From the NCBI GenBank assembly GCA_030827745.1, contig JAURDW010000012.1, positions 1-40,036 of the forward strand: a stretch of 40,036 nt of DNA, read 5' to 3'. This document shows positions 32,199-40,036 of the stretch, one piece after another (the stretch's first letter is position 1; each line of letters begins with the position of its first letter). Origin of the DNA: Candidatus Poseidonia sp. GTDB lineage: Archaea; Thermoplasmatota; Poseidoniia; Poseidoniales; Poseidoniaceae. The translations under genes and the position numbers were made by a program. The notes under the pieces are model-generated. The model searched no databases. It saw only the letters and a list, made by a program, of their open reading frames with translations, and was not told the origin of the DNA.

Positions 32199-32954
32199 AT
32201 GACCATGAGCGAAGAGATTCTGCGCGTTGAGAACCTCCACGTGAGCGTTGACGGCACCCCGATTCTCAACGGCATGGATCTGCTGGTGAACCGAGGTGAA
32301 ATTCACGTCATTATGGGCCGCAACGGTGCGGGCAAATCCACCCTGGCGAGCGTTATCATGGGCCACCCAGCCTACGAAATCACCCAGGGCAACATCCACT
32401 ACATGGGCACGAACCTCGAGGAGATGGATGTCTTTGAGCGGGCGCGTGCCGGCATGTTCCTTTCCTTTCAATACCCCGCTGTCATCCCAGGGGTAAAGGT
32501 GGGTACCTTTCTCAAAAAGTCGGTTCAAGCCGTGCGCGAGGAGGAAGTCAAAGGCCGCGAGTTCCGCAAGGAAGTTAACGAAGCCATGGCGAGCCTCGAA
32601 ATGCAAAAATCCGTCTTGAACCGATACGTCAACGACGGCTTTAGCGGGGGCGAGAAGAAACGACTGGAAATCCTCCAGATGTTGCTGCTCAAGCCCCACC
32701 TCGCTCTCCTTGACGAAACCGACTCCGGGCTTGACATCGATGCGTTGCGCATCGTCTCCAAAGGCATCAACACGGTGGCGCCCAACGCTGGATGCCTCAT
32801 CATCACCCACTACCAGCGCCTGCTCGACCACGTCAAGCCGCATTTCGTTCACGTGATGATCGATGGAGCCATCGTCCAATCGGGAGGTCCCGAGTTGGCC
32901 CTGAAACTCGAAAGCGAAGGCTACGAATGGCTCGATGCCCCCAAGGAGGCCTGA
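32199..32954 (+). CDS. sufC: SUF system ATPase SufC
   Basis: A 251-aa ABC-family ATPase of the SufBC2D scaffold. It has GRNGAGKST (Walker A), [13 protein letters not shown] (the Q-loop form typical of SufC), [15 protein letters not shown] (signature), [12 protein letters not shown] (Walker B, where SufC has DETDSGLD) and ITHYQRLL (switch His). These are diagnostic of SufC rather than a transporter. ATG 32199 or 32205 may start it; the open frame reaches back to 31971 but that part is not coding. sufB follows two bases after the stop. Confidence 0.93.
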   Translation: MTMSEEILRVENLHVSVDGTPILNGMDLLVNRGEIHVIMGRNGAGKSTLASVIMGHPAYEITQGNIHYMGTNLEEMDVFERARAGMFLSFQYPAVIPGVKVGTFLKKSVQAVREEEVKGREFRKEVNEAMASLEMQKSVLNRYVNDGFSGGEKKRLEILQMLLLKPHLALLDETDSGLDIDALRIVSKGINTVAPNAGCLIITHYQRLLDHVKPHFVHVMIDGAIVQSGGPELALKLESEGYEWLDAPKEA

Positions 32955-32956
32955 AC

Positions 32957-34363
32957 ATGAGCGACGATGCACGGGAAGCAGTTGGCGACTATCAATTCGG
33001 GTTTCACGACCCCGAAAACGCCACCATCCGATTTGATAAGGGCCTCTCCGAACAAGTGGTGCGGGACATCTCCGAGCTCAAGAACGAGCCCGATTGGATG
33101 ACCGAAATCCGTGTCAAGGCCTACCATCATTTCATCGAACGTGAGATGCCCGATTGGGGCAACTGCGGCCAATTGAACGGCATCGACTTCGACAACGTGA
33201 CCTACTTCCTTCGCTCCTCCAACGCCACCGAGCGCGATTGGGACGACGTTCCTGAAGACATCAAGAACACCTTTGACCGACTTGGCATTCCAGAAGCTGA
33301 ACAAAAGTGGCTCGGCGGCGTGACGGCGCAGTACGAATCCGAAGCGGTGTACCACTCCATCCGGGAGGACCTTGAGGCGCAAGGTGTTCTTTTCTTGGAC
33401 ATGGACAGCGGTTTGAGAGAACACCCTGAACTTGTGAAGAAGTATTTCGGCACGGTCGTCCCGCATTCGGACAACAAATTCTCCGCTCTCAACACGGCGG
33501 TTTGGTCGGGAGGTTCCTTCATCTACGTGCCCAAAGGCGTCCATGTCGAAATGCCGGTCCAAGCCTACTTCCGCATCAACGCCAAGAACATGGGCCAGTT
33601 TGAACGCACCCTCATCATCGCTGATGAAGGCAGCAGCATTCACTACGTCGAAGGCTGCACCGCACCGACGTATTCCACCGATTCGCTTCACTCTGCCGTC
33701 GTGGAACTCATCGCTATGAAAGACGCCAAGATTCGGTACTCCACCATCCAGAACTGGTCGGCCAACGTCTACAACCTTGTCACCAAGCGAGGTGTGGCCC
33801 ACGAAGGAGCCACGGTGGAATGGGTGGACGGCAACATTGGCTCAAAATTGACCATGAAGTACCCGGCTGTCCTGCTCAAAGGCGAGGGCGCCCATGCGGA
33901 AATCATCTCGGTGGCCTATGCCGGGCAAGGACAACATCAAGACGCCGGGGCGAAGGTTCACCACCTCGCACCCAACACCACCTCCAACATCCTCTCGAAA
34001 TCCATCTCGAAGAACGGCGGGCGCTCCTCGTACCGGGGGATGCTCCAAGTGACGCCAAAAGCCCACGGATGCCGCTCAAAAATCGTCTGTGACGCCCTCA
34101 TGCTCGACAGCGACTCACGCTCCGACACCTACCCCACCATGGAAGTTGGGAACTCAACGGCCGACCTGGAACACGAAGCCAGCGTCTCCAAGGTATCGGG
34201 CGACCAACTCTTTTACCTCATGAGCCGAGGTTTCTCCGAAGAAGAAGCGATGGGCCTCATCGTCAACGGTTTCTTTGAGCCTTTCACCCGAGAACTGCCG
34301 ATGGAATACGCCGTGGAACTCAACAAGTTGCTTGAATTGGAAATGGAGGGTTCCATCGGATGA
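32957..34363 (+). CDS. sufB: Fe-S cluster assembly scaffold SufB
   Basis: A 468-aa scaffold subunit on which iron-sulfur clusters form. It shows [75 protein letters not shown], and [15 protein letters not shown], whose cysteine matches the position implicated in sulfur acceptance in E. coli SufB. The C-terminal [17 protein letters not shown] helix pairs with SufC. AAGGAGG precedes the ATG. The stop overlaps sufD (ATGA). Confidence 0.94.
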   Translation: MSDDAREAVGDYQFGFHDPENATIRFDKGLSEQVVRDISELKNEPDWMTEIRVKAYHHFIEREMPDWGNCGQLNGIDFDNVTYFLRSSNATERDWDDVPEDIKNTFDRLGIPEAEQKWLGGVTAQYESEAVYHSIREDLEAQGVLFLDMDSGLREHPELVKKYFGTVVPHSDNKFSALNTAVWSGGSFIYVPKGVHVEMPVQAYFRINAKNMGQFERTLIIADEGSSIHYVEGCTAPTYSTDSLHSAVVELIAMKDAKIRYSTIQNWSANVYNLVTKRGVAHEGATVEWVDGNIGSKLTMKYPAVLLKGEGAHAEIISVAYAGQGQHQDAGAKVHHLAPNTTSNILSKSISKNGGRSSYRGMLQVTPKAHGCRSKIVCDALMLDSDSRSDTYPTMEVGNSTADLEHEASVSKVSGDQLFYLMSRGFSEEEAMGLIVNGFFEPFTRELPMEYAVELNKLLELEMEGSIG

Positions 34364-35403
34364 AGTATGCCGACCTGGCCGTTCCCTCCCGTGCTCTTCA
34401 TCTGTGGCGATACACTCCATGGGCACGCATTCATCCCTCCTCGGTGGAGTCCGTTCCGGACGCCACCCCCGTTCGGTTCTCCCTGATCGAAGGCGGTGCT
34501 GCGCTTGTCGACGGCGCCCCTCGCATCGTTGACGGCGACGACATCGCAAGGGTGTTTCTGAGCGAACTGGGTTCTTCAGCAACCACCGTCCAAACCGACG
34601 GAAGCACCGGCGTTGTCCATCTGCAGGCCGTGGCCTCAGGGCATGTTGCCGTAGGCCATCTTCACCTCGAATTCAACCACGACACGGCGGTTGTTCTGCA
34701 CCTCTCTGGCGAAGCGGACTGGACGGGTCTCCACGTCACCGGGGCCGTGGCACCCAACACCCGCGGGGCATTTGGCCTCATCAATGAACTCTCTTCAAAC
34801 GGGAAACTCCTTCACTGCGAAGACTGGGCGGTTGAGCGAGACGCCTTCCTTGAACTGGCGGGGCTCTCCATCGGAGGTTTCCGATGCAAAAGCGACATCC
34901 GAACCCGCTTCCACAACACCGGTGGGCGCCTCAACCAAGCGATTTCTGTCCACGGTGCGGGCCAACGGCACGTGGACCACCACGTGGAAATTCACCACGA
35001 CGTGGCCCACACCGATTCGTCGCTTCACGTTCACGCCGCCTGCGATGACCAAAGCCATGCCATCGCGACGGGTCTTCTCTCCATCGCTGAAAACGCCAAT
35101 CACTGCGATGCCGGTCAGGTATTCAAGAACCTCTTGCTCTCGGAAAAAGCGAGGGCTGAGGCCATTCCTGAACTCGAGGTGCTCGCTGACGAAGTCGCCG
35201 CCGCCCACGGGGCCGCCAGCGCACCGGTGGACCCCAACCAATTGCACTACCTGATGAGCCGAGGCTTGGATGAAGAATCAGCGGTCGCCCTGCTGATTGA
35301 AGGATTCATGCAGGACGGTTTCTCAACGTTGGAAAACGAAGCTCTTGTTGACGAAATGCGAACACGGTTGACGGTTCACCTCGAATGCGAACTGAAGAGG
35401 TGA
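34360..35403 (+). CDS. sufD: Fe-S cluster assembly protein SufD
   Basis: A 347-aa partner of SufB. The N-terminal third is weakly conserved. The beta-helix core shows [56 protein letters not shown] (SufD HxxxxTxSxxxxKxxxxd region) and [18 protein letters not shown]. It ends with [21 protein letters not shown], the SufC-binding helices shared with SufB. It is shorter than typical bacterial SufD (about 420 aa), chiefly at the N-terminus. Coupled to sufB by ATGA; sufS follows four bases later. Confidence 0.88.
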   Translation: MKYADLAVPSRALHLWRYTPWARIHPSSVESVPDATPVRFSLIEGGAALVDGAPRIVDGDDIARVFLSELGSSATTVQTDGSTGVVHLQAVASGHVAVGHLHLEFNHDTAVVLHLSGEADWTGLHVTGAVAPNTRGAFGLINELSSNGKLLHCEDWAVERDAFLELAGLSIGGFRCKSDIRTRFHNTGGRLNQAISVHGAGQRHVDHHVEIHHDVAHTDSSLHVHAACDDQSHAIATGLLSIAENANHCDAGQVFKNLLLSEKARAEAIPELEVLADEVAAAHGAASAPVDPNQLHYLMSRGLDEESAVALLIEGFMQDGFSTLENEALVDEMRTRLTVHLECELKR

Positions 35404-35407
35404 ACCG

Positions 35408-36601
35408 ATGTCGCTTCGTGACCAATTTCCCATACTCCAACGGAAGGTGAACGGCTATCCGCTCGTGTACCTTGATAATGCAGCAACCACCCAGAAGCCG
35501 CAGGTTGTTTTGGACGCCATGAACGTGTACTACTCCCAATCCAACGCCAATGTCCATCGCGCCGTCCACACCCTCGCGGGCGAAGCCACCGACGGCTACG
35601 AATCCTGCCGAACCAAGCTTAAGGAGCGCTTCAACGCCTCCAAAGTCATCATCACCAGCGGCACCACGGAAGCGATCAACCTCGTGGCTCATGCTTGGGG
35701 CCGAGCCAACCTCAGCGCCGGTGACGCCATCGTACTCACCGAAATGGAACACCACTCCGACATCGTTCCCTGGCAGATGCTTGCTGAAGAACGCGGGGTG
35801 GAAATCCGCTATGTGCCCGTCACCCAGCATTTCACCCTTGACATGGAGGCCTTCACGCATTCCCTCGAAGGCGCCAAATTGGTTTGTGTGGTGCACACGT
35901 CCAACGTCCTTGGTGTTCGCAACCCGCTGGAGGACATCATTGCCCAATCCCATGCAGCAGGTGCGAAGGTGCTCATCGATGCGGCTCAGGGCGTGCCCCA
36001 CGCGACGGTGGATTTCGAAGCCTTTGGCGCCGATTTCATGGCCTTCTCCGCCCACAAAATGTGCGGTCCAACCGGGATCGGCGCCCTGCTTGTTCAGCCC
36101 GATGCTTTTGAGCAAATGCAGCCTTTCATGGGAGGAGGCGACATGATTGAAACCGTCAGCATTGAAGGTTCGACCTACCAAACCAACGAGCACAAATTCG
36201 AGGCGGGGACGCCTCGCATTGCCGAAGCCATCGGTTGGTCGGCTGCCTTGGACTGGATGGAGTCCTTTGACCTCGATGCGGAGCATGAACGCATGGTTGG
36301 CATCGCCCGGTGGGTGGCAGGCGAACTGCGCAAGCTCGGCATGGCGGTCTACGGTCGCCATGACGACGACGATGCCGCCGTCGTGTCCTTCCTTCACCCC
36401 ACCATCAACAGCGAGGACATGGCCCACCTGCTCGACGCCCGAGGCTACGCTGTCCGAACGGGGCACCATTGTGCGCAACCTTTGCTTCACCGACTCGGCA
36501 TCACGGGTACGGTGCGAGCCTCGTTTTATGTCTACAACACCCGAGAAGAAGCCGAAGGTTTGGTCGCTGAACTCAAGGAGATTGTGGAGAAATTTGCATG
36601 A
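35408..36601 (+). CDS. sufS: Cysteine desulfurase SufS
   Basis: A 397-aa PLP enzyme that removes sulfur from cysteine for cluster assembly. It shows YLDNAATTQKPQVV, NANVHRAVHTLAGEAT, TSGTTEAINLVA, EMEHHSDIVPWQ, the PLP lysine K217 in FSAHKMCGPTGIG, and the catalytic C355 in RTGHHCAQPLL. This loop and HHSDIVPW place it in the SufS group (type II) rather than IscS. It is followed by sufE, overlapping by four bases (ATGA). Confidence 0.94.
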   Translation: MSLRDQFPILQRKVNGYPLVYLDNAATTQKPQVVLDAMNVYYSQSNANVHRAVHTLAGEATDGYESCRTKLKERFNASKVIITSGTTEAINLVAHAWGRANLSAGDAIVLTEMEHHSDIVPWQMLAEERGVEIRYVPVTQHFTLDMEAFTHSLEGAKLVCVVHTSNVLGVRNPLEDIIAQSHAAGAKVLIDAAQGVPHATVDFEAFGADFMAFSAHKMCGPTGIGALLVQPDAFEQMQPFMGGGDMIETVSIEGSTYQTNEHKFEAGTPRIAEAIGWSAALDWMESFDLDAEHERMVGIARWVAGELRKLGMAVYGRHDDDDAAVVSFLHPTINSEDMAHLLDARGYAVRTGHHCAQPLLHRLGITGTVRASFYVYNTREEAEGLVAELKEIVEKFA

Positions 36602-37014
36602 CGTTCTATCCTGAAGCCCTTCGTGAACTGGTTGAGGAATTCCAAGAGGTCGAGGACAAGCGGGAACGCATCGAGATGTTGTTTGAACTCGCCGAGGAAG
36701 TGCTTGAACTGCCTCGTGACGCTTGGACAGACAGCACCCGTGTTCGCGGGTGTCAATCCGAAGCCCATGTCAAAGTCGGTGTTTCCGAAGGTCGCATTGA
36801 ATTCCTTGGTGCAGCCGACGCCAAACTCGTTCAGGGGCTGATGGGCGTGCTCAGCATCGCCATTCAAGGCCTCGCCCCTGCGCAAGCCTTGCTCATTCCG
36901 CCCGATTTCGCAGAGGAAATGGGCTTGCTGAATTCCTTGACGGCAAGCCGCTCCAACGGTTTTCGCAACATGTACGACAAGGTGATGAAGGAGCTACGCC
37001 AGCAAACGGAGTGA
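36598..37014 (+). CDS. sufE: SufE sulfur acceptor
   Basis: A 138-aa protein that takes the persulfide from SufS and passes it to SufB. C52 in RVRGCQSEAHV is the acceptor; PRDAWTDSTRV precedes it, and LVQGLMGVLSIAIQGLAPAQA and SRSNGFRNMYDKV are the usual helices. The size is normal. SufE is common in bacteria and rarer in archaea, and its coupling to sufS (ATGA) suggests the operon was acquired as a unit. Confidence 0.92.
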   Translation: MTFYPEALRELVEEFQEVEDKRERIEMLFELAEEVLELPRDAWTDSTRVRGCQSEAHVKVGVSEGRIEFLGAADAKLVQGLMGVLSIAIQGLAPAQALLIPPDFAEEMGLLNSLTASRSNGFRNMYDKVMKELRQQTE

Positions 37015-37019
37015 GACGC

Positions 37020-37337
37020 ATGACGACCAAAGACGACGTGATGAAATGCCTCGATGAGGTTGAGGACCCCGAATTGGAATTGTCCATTGTGGAACTTGGC
37101 CTCGTTTACGATGTTCGCTTTGAAGAAAAGGACGAGGGCCTCCACGCTGAAGTTGACCTGACCCTCACCTCACCCGGCTGTCCTGCGGCACCTGAAATCA
37201 TGGCGGCGGCCCACCGTGCGGCCTTGCAAACCAACGGTCTTTCCTCGGTTCACATCAATTTGGTCTGGACGCCACGTTGGGACCCGAAGGTCCATGCGAG
37301 CGAAGATGCGAGGATGGACATGGGCATTTGGGATTGA
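37020..37337 (+). CDS. sufT: MIP18/DUF59 family protein SufT
   Basis: A 105-aa protein with the MIP18 pattern: CLDEVEDPELELSIVELGLVYDV (DPExxxxIxxLGLV), LTSPGCPAAPEIM with the conserved cysteine, and VWTPRWDPKVHASEDAR. Family members help mature iron-sulfur proteins. GTG 37011 would overlap the sufE stop, but ATG 37020 has GGAGTGAG just before it and is preferred. This is the last gene of the SUF operon. Confidence 0.9.
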   Translation: MTTKDDVMKCLDEVEDPELELSIVELGLVYDVRFEEKDEGLHAEVDLTLTSPGCPAAPEIMAAAHRAALQTNGLSSVHINLVWTPRWDPKVHASEDARMDMGIWD

Positions 37338-37354
37338 CCGTGCTCCATCAGCAC

Positions 37355-37392
37355 CCTCCAACAACGTTGAAGGCAATCCGAGGGGACCTCGG
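37355..37392 (+). other. Two adjacent hairpins before the MFS fusion gene
   Basis: CCTCCAAC (37355-37362) pairs with GTTGAAGG (37366-37373), one mismatch. CCGAGG (37378-37383) pairs with CCTCGG (37387-37392) over loop GGA. The second ends three bases before ATG 37396 and covers the GGGG stretch that could bind the ribosome. They could end the suf message or limit translation of the next gene. Confidence 0.3.
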
Positions 37393-37395
37393 CCC

Positions 37396-39540
37396 ATGCG
37401 ACCGGCCCACTTCGTGTTGATGCTGGTCGTCACGGCCTCGCTCTCAGGATGTTTGGGCACCGGAGGTGGCGATGAGGCAACCGGTGGCGAGGCAGGCAGT
37501 GGTGAAACCTACACGGTCGCTTCCACACTCACCAGCATCGAGGTTGAAGGCAAATCTGCCAATTACGAGGACGGCCAGTCGGTGGAATGGTCGGTTGATT
37601 CAGGCACGGTCGCCGACGCCATCAAGGCCGCTGGTGGAAACGTGGTCGGCGTCCTCTTTTCGCTCAGTTACGGCGAGGACGAAACGTCCGGTGGACCGAT
37701 TTGCACCGGCGGCGAAGCCGACCAACCCGATACGATTTCGGCCACCACCAGCAAGGGTGAGTGGTCCCTTTCGGGCTCGGGCGAGAACCCCGGGTCCCAT
37801 GAGGTGAACTTGACCTGGCACAACGCCTCGTTGCTCTCCGGCACGATTCAGGGGCTGACGGTCGAGGAAATTGAAGCGCAATTGGCCTTCGGCGACGCCG
37901 CCTTGGGCGCTTACGATTTGACCGTTCAAGTGGACGCCGATGCCTTCAGCGGACCGTTGTGTTCCCACGACGACGAAGGCGAAGAAGTCGCCACGATGGT
38001 CAGCCTGCTCGTGTTGGATTTCACCGTCCTTGACGAGAACGGGGAAGAACTCACCTCGCTCTCGGTGGGTGACGGCTCGTTGCCGCTGGTGCTCTTTGTC
38101 GGCTGGATTTTTCCGGTCGTTTTCCTCGTTGGGTACGTTTCAACCAAACAGCGAGACCGCTTCCATCTTGATTTGGACTTTGGTGAGCCCGAAACGGAGG
38201 TCGTTGGCGGGGAGTCAACTTCCGATGGCGAGACGCTCGTGGACAGCTATCGGGCCCGCGTCGTGACCCTCTCTGCGCTTTATGTCGCTCAAGGTGTCCC
38301 TTGGGGCTTCATCACCGTTACGATGGTGACCTTCCTTGCTGCAGAGGGCGCCGACGCCGGTGACTTGGCCTACCTTCTGACGCTGGGCACCCTACCGTGG
38401 TCGTTCAAGTTCCTCTGGGGGCCCGTCATCGACCGCTTCCAAATCCCCGAATTGGGACGACGGCGACCTTGGATTCTCATCGCCCAGACCGGGATGATCG
38501 CTCTGCTCGTCACCATGTTGCTGGTGCCCGACTTGACCAACAACATCTCGCTCTTGGGGGCCTTGTTCTTTGTGTACAACGTGTTCACGGCGCTGCAAGA
38601 CGTGTCCACCGATGCGCTGGCGGTTGACGTCCTCCAGTCACACGAATTTGAACGCGTCAACAGCTACATGTTCACGGCGAAGTCATTGGGCGGTGTCATT
38701 GGTGGTGCTGGCCTTGGGACCATCATCGGCATCGTCGGCATCAAGGGCGCCTTCCTCATTCAAATTCCCATTCTGGTGGTCATCATGATGGTGCCCTTGT
38801 TCATGCGGGAGCGCCCCGGTGAGAAGCGCTTCCCGTGGGACGAGGGCGAGAAGATGGAGGTTGACGAGGACGGCGCTGCGGACGCTGGCGGCGACGGCGG
38901 TCAAGAGGCACGGGATTTTGCGATCATCTTGCGCAACATCAAGACGGCCTTTTCGGTTCGATCGGCCCAACTTGGTATTGCTGTCAGCTTGGTGATTTCA
39001 TTGGCGTTCATTCTCATCCCGATTCTCCCGCTGCTCTTCCTTCAAGAATTGGGCTGGACCCAAGAAGAGTTCAACGCCACCAAGGGTGGTATCATTCTCA
39101 TTGTCACCATGCTCGGGGCCATGGCGGGAGGTGAACTGGGGCGTCGGTTTGGAGGGAAATCCTCGCTGATGTTTGCCGCTTTAAGCGCCTCGTTGACCAC
39201 GCTGGTTTGGGGCACGTTCGACCACCTGTGGAGCGAAGGCTGGTTCATGATGCTCGTTTGGATGGTTCACACCTTCCTCTGGGCCATCGTCTCCATCTGT
39301 GCTTATTCGCTGATGATGCGGGTGACCTGGGCGGAAGTCGGTGGGACGCAATTCACCGGTTACATGGCGATGATGAACCTCTCCGCCATCATTGGCTATC
39401 AGTTGGCGCCGATTTTTGCTGAGCGCTACAACTACCAGACCATCTTCTACATCGCTGCGGTGCTGGAGACCTTCGTGATTTTGGCCGCGCTTTGCATCGG
39501 CGCCGAAGAGACCGGTCGGGCGCTCAACGCCCCTGCTTGA
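37396..39540 (+). CDS. Lipoprotein-type extracellular domain fused to AmpG-like MFS transporter
   Basis: A 714-aa fusion. Residues 1-19 are a lipoprotein signal ending in a lipobox (ASLSGC). About 210 residues of extracellular, Gly/Glu-rich beta-type sequence follow, then a TM (LPLVLFVGWIFPVVFLVGYVS) and a 60-residue acidic cytosolic linker. From about residue 290 a 12-TM MFS carrier begins: ALYVAQGVPWGFITVTMV, LPWSFKFLWGPVIDRF, LGRRRPWILIAQ, ALQDVSTDALAVDVL. The FLWxPxxDR and QDVSTDA motifs fit the AmpG/PAT family, which moves muropeptides or acyl-CoA-type substrates; the substrate here is unknown. A charged loop of about 45 residues splits the two halves. Confidence 0.82.
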   Translation: MRPAHFVLMLVVTASLSGCLGTGGGDEATGGEAGSGETYTVASTLTSIEVEGKSANYEDGQSVEWSVDSGTVADAIKAAGGNVVGVLFSLSYGEDETSGGPICTGGEADQPDTISATTSKGEWSLSGSGENPGSHEVNLTWHNASLLSGTIQGLTVEEIEAQLAFGDAALGAYDLTVQVDADAFSGPLCSHDDEGEEVATMVSLLVLDFTVLDENGEELTSLSVGDGSLPLVLFVGWIFPVVFLVGYVSTKQRDRFHLDLDFGEPETEVVGGESTSDGETLVDSYRARVVTLSALYVAQGVPWGFITVTMVTFLAAEGADAGDLAYLLTLGTLPWSFKFLWGPVIDRFQIPELGRRRPWILIAQTGMIALLVTMLLVPDLTNNISLLGALFFVYNVFTALQDVSTDALAVDVLQSHEFERVNSYMFTAKSLGGVIGGAGLGTIIGIVGIKGAFLIQIPILVVIMMVPLFMRERPGEKRFPWDEGEKMEVDEDGAADAGGDGGQEARDFAIILRNIKTAFSVRSAQLGIAVSLVISLAFILIPILPLLFLQELGWTQEEFNATKGGIILIVTMLGAMAGGELGRRFGGKSSLMFAALSASLTTLVWGTFDHLWSEGWFMMLVWMVHTFLWAIVSICAYSLMMRVTWAEVGGTQFTGYMAMMNLSAIIGYQLAPIFAERYNYQTIFYIAAVLETFVILAALCIGAEETGRALNAPA

Positions 39541-39560
39541 GGATTGTTTGGGTGCTTGTG

Positions 39561-39584
39561 GTTCGGACGCCATGTCGTCCGGAC
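39561..39584. terminator. Palindrome between convergent genes
   Basis: GTTCGGACG (39561-39569) pairs with CGTCCGGAC (39576-39584), with one G-T pair, over a 6-nt loop. It fills most of the 48-base gap between the two convergent stop codons. No T-run follows on either strand, so terminator activity is uncertain. Confidence 0.3.
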
Positions 39585-39588
39585 ATCA

Positions 39589-40036
39589 TCAACGCTTGAC
39601 GACGATGGTCAGCACGTCCCCGTCTTTCAGTTGGTGGTCAAGCCCCACCCGCTGGTCGTCGAACTTTGCACTCGGCCCGCGCACACGGGCAAAGCGGAAC
39701 TTCCTCACGAAATCTCGGTGCAACTTCACGCAGATGTTCTCCACCGTGGAGTCGTCCTTGACGATGAGGGGCTCTTCCATGTCCGCCTCCTGACCTTGGG
39801 GTTTGAGGTAGACCCGCATGAACCCGAGGTTGTTGTAGATGAAATCCTTGAGTTCGTCCAGGCCGATGTCCTTGAAGGCGGAGATGTTCATCACGGGCCA
39901 TTCTTCGGGCAGCGCAGAGCGGGCACGGGCGATGTCGTGTTCGGTGGCGATATCGATTTTGTTGATGGCGATGACCGCTTTTTCGTAGACACGGTTGCCT
40001 GCGAGCGCATCAACGATTTGCTCGGCGGTCGAGTCT
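39589..40036 (-). CDS. DRG/Rbg-family GTPase with C-terminal TGS domain, 3' part
   Basis: The frame is open from the window edge to TGA at 39589, giving 148 residues of the C-terminal part. It starts DSTAEQIVDALAGNRVYEKAV and contains the G4 motif NKID, the ISAFKDIGLDELKDFIY segment (G5 region, then a helix) and a TGS domain (MRVYLKPQG through DGDVLTIVVKR). This order is that of the DRG/Rbg ribosome-associated GTPases of archaea and eukaryotes. The P-loop and HTH insert lie beyond position 40036. An ATG at 39894 is internal, not the start. Confidence 0.88.
   Translation of the reverse strand, partial: DSTAEQIVDALAGNRVYEKAVIAINKIDIATEHDIARARSALPEEWPVMNISAFKDIGLDELKDFIYNNLGFMRVYLKPQGQEADMEEPLIVKDDSTVENICVKLHRDFVRKFRFARVRGPSAKFDDQRVGLDHQLKDGDVLTIVVKR

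Noticed and set aside
35306-36490. 394-codon minus-strand frame opposite sufS
   Set aside because: SufS is unmistakable on the plus strand with PLP lysine and catalytic cysteine; the antisense frame has no motif.
1-40036. CRISPR arrays, insertion sequences, prophage or integrase genes
   Set aside because: No direct-repeat array, transposase, integrase or phage structural gene was seen; the region looks like ordinary chromosomal core with accessory envelope genes.

Overview
The window looks like a piece of a planktonic archaeon of the Thermoplasmatota, most likely Marine Group II (Candidatus Poseidoniales). Four kinds of evidence support this. Core genes are of archaeal type: CTP-dependent riboflavin kinase, an archaeosine tRNA transglycosylase with a C-terminal PUA domain, archaeal PheS and a DRG-family GTPase. 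TATA boxes lie about 26 nt before start codons, giving leaderless transcripts. Shine-Dalgarno sites appear inside operons. Bacterial-type genes (citrate synthase, FolD, SUF, an RsuA-like pseudouridine synthase, TatC) are mixed in. Genes are tightly packed, with many ATGA/GTGA overlaps and convergent 3' overlaps. I see no insertion sequence, prophage, CRISPR array or integrase. The species assignment is inference.

Layout. 1-3154: end of an RsuA/RluB-like gene, a glycine C-acetyltransferase, two unknown membrane proteins and a DUF309 protein. 3319-7783: a translationally coupled three-gene operon: a DUF4388/DUF835-like protein, a large protein with a bacterial DnaA-like AAA+ core whose Walker A lysine is missing, and a CxxCC metal-binding protein. 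7901-10212: citrate synthase, convergent with a glycerophosphodiesterase-like gene that appears circularly permuted. 10331-15748: a PAP2 membrane protein with TatC, a PHP phosphoesterase, an anchored proline-rich protein with a repeated acidic motif, FolD and a small membrane protein. 15792-19243: tRNA-Thr(UGU), an aminotransferase, a zinc-ribbon membrane protein and PheS. 19300-23694: two tandem YbjQ-family genes, an acidic protein, RibK, TruA, a TPR-like protein and a PH-domain membrane protein. 23762-29278: two coupled ABC ATPase/ABC-2 permease pairs followed by a lipocalin-like protein. 29335-37337: a TgtA that has lost its zinc site, an Nfu-like protein, and the SUF operon sufC-B-D-S-E-T. 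37396-40036: a lipoprotein/AmpG-like MFS fusion and the 3' part of a DRG GTPase.

How the genes fit together. SufS and SufE mobilise cysteine sulfur, SufBCD builds clusters, and Nfu and SufT probably pass them on. TgtA, TruA, PheS, tRNA-Thr and the DRG GTPase serve translation. Citrate synthase, the acetyltransferase, FolD and the aminotransferase serve central and amino-acid metabolism. The two ABC pairs plus lipocalin-like protein, the MFS fusion, TatC and the PAP2 protein belong to the envelope. The least explained parts are the DUF835/DnaA-like operon, the permuted phosphodiesterase and the proline-rich membrane protein.
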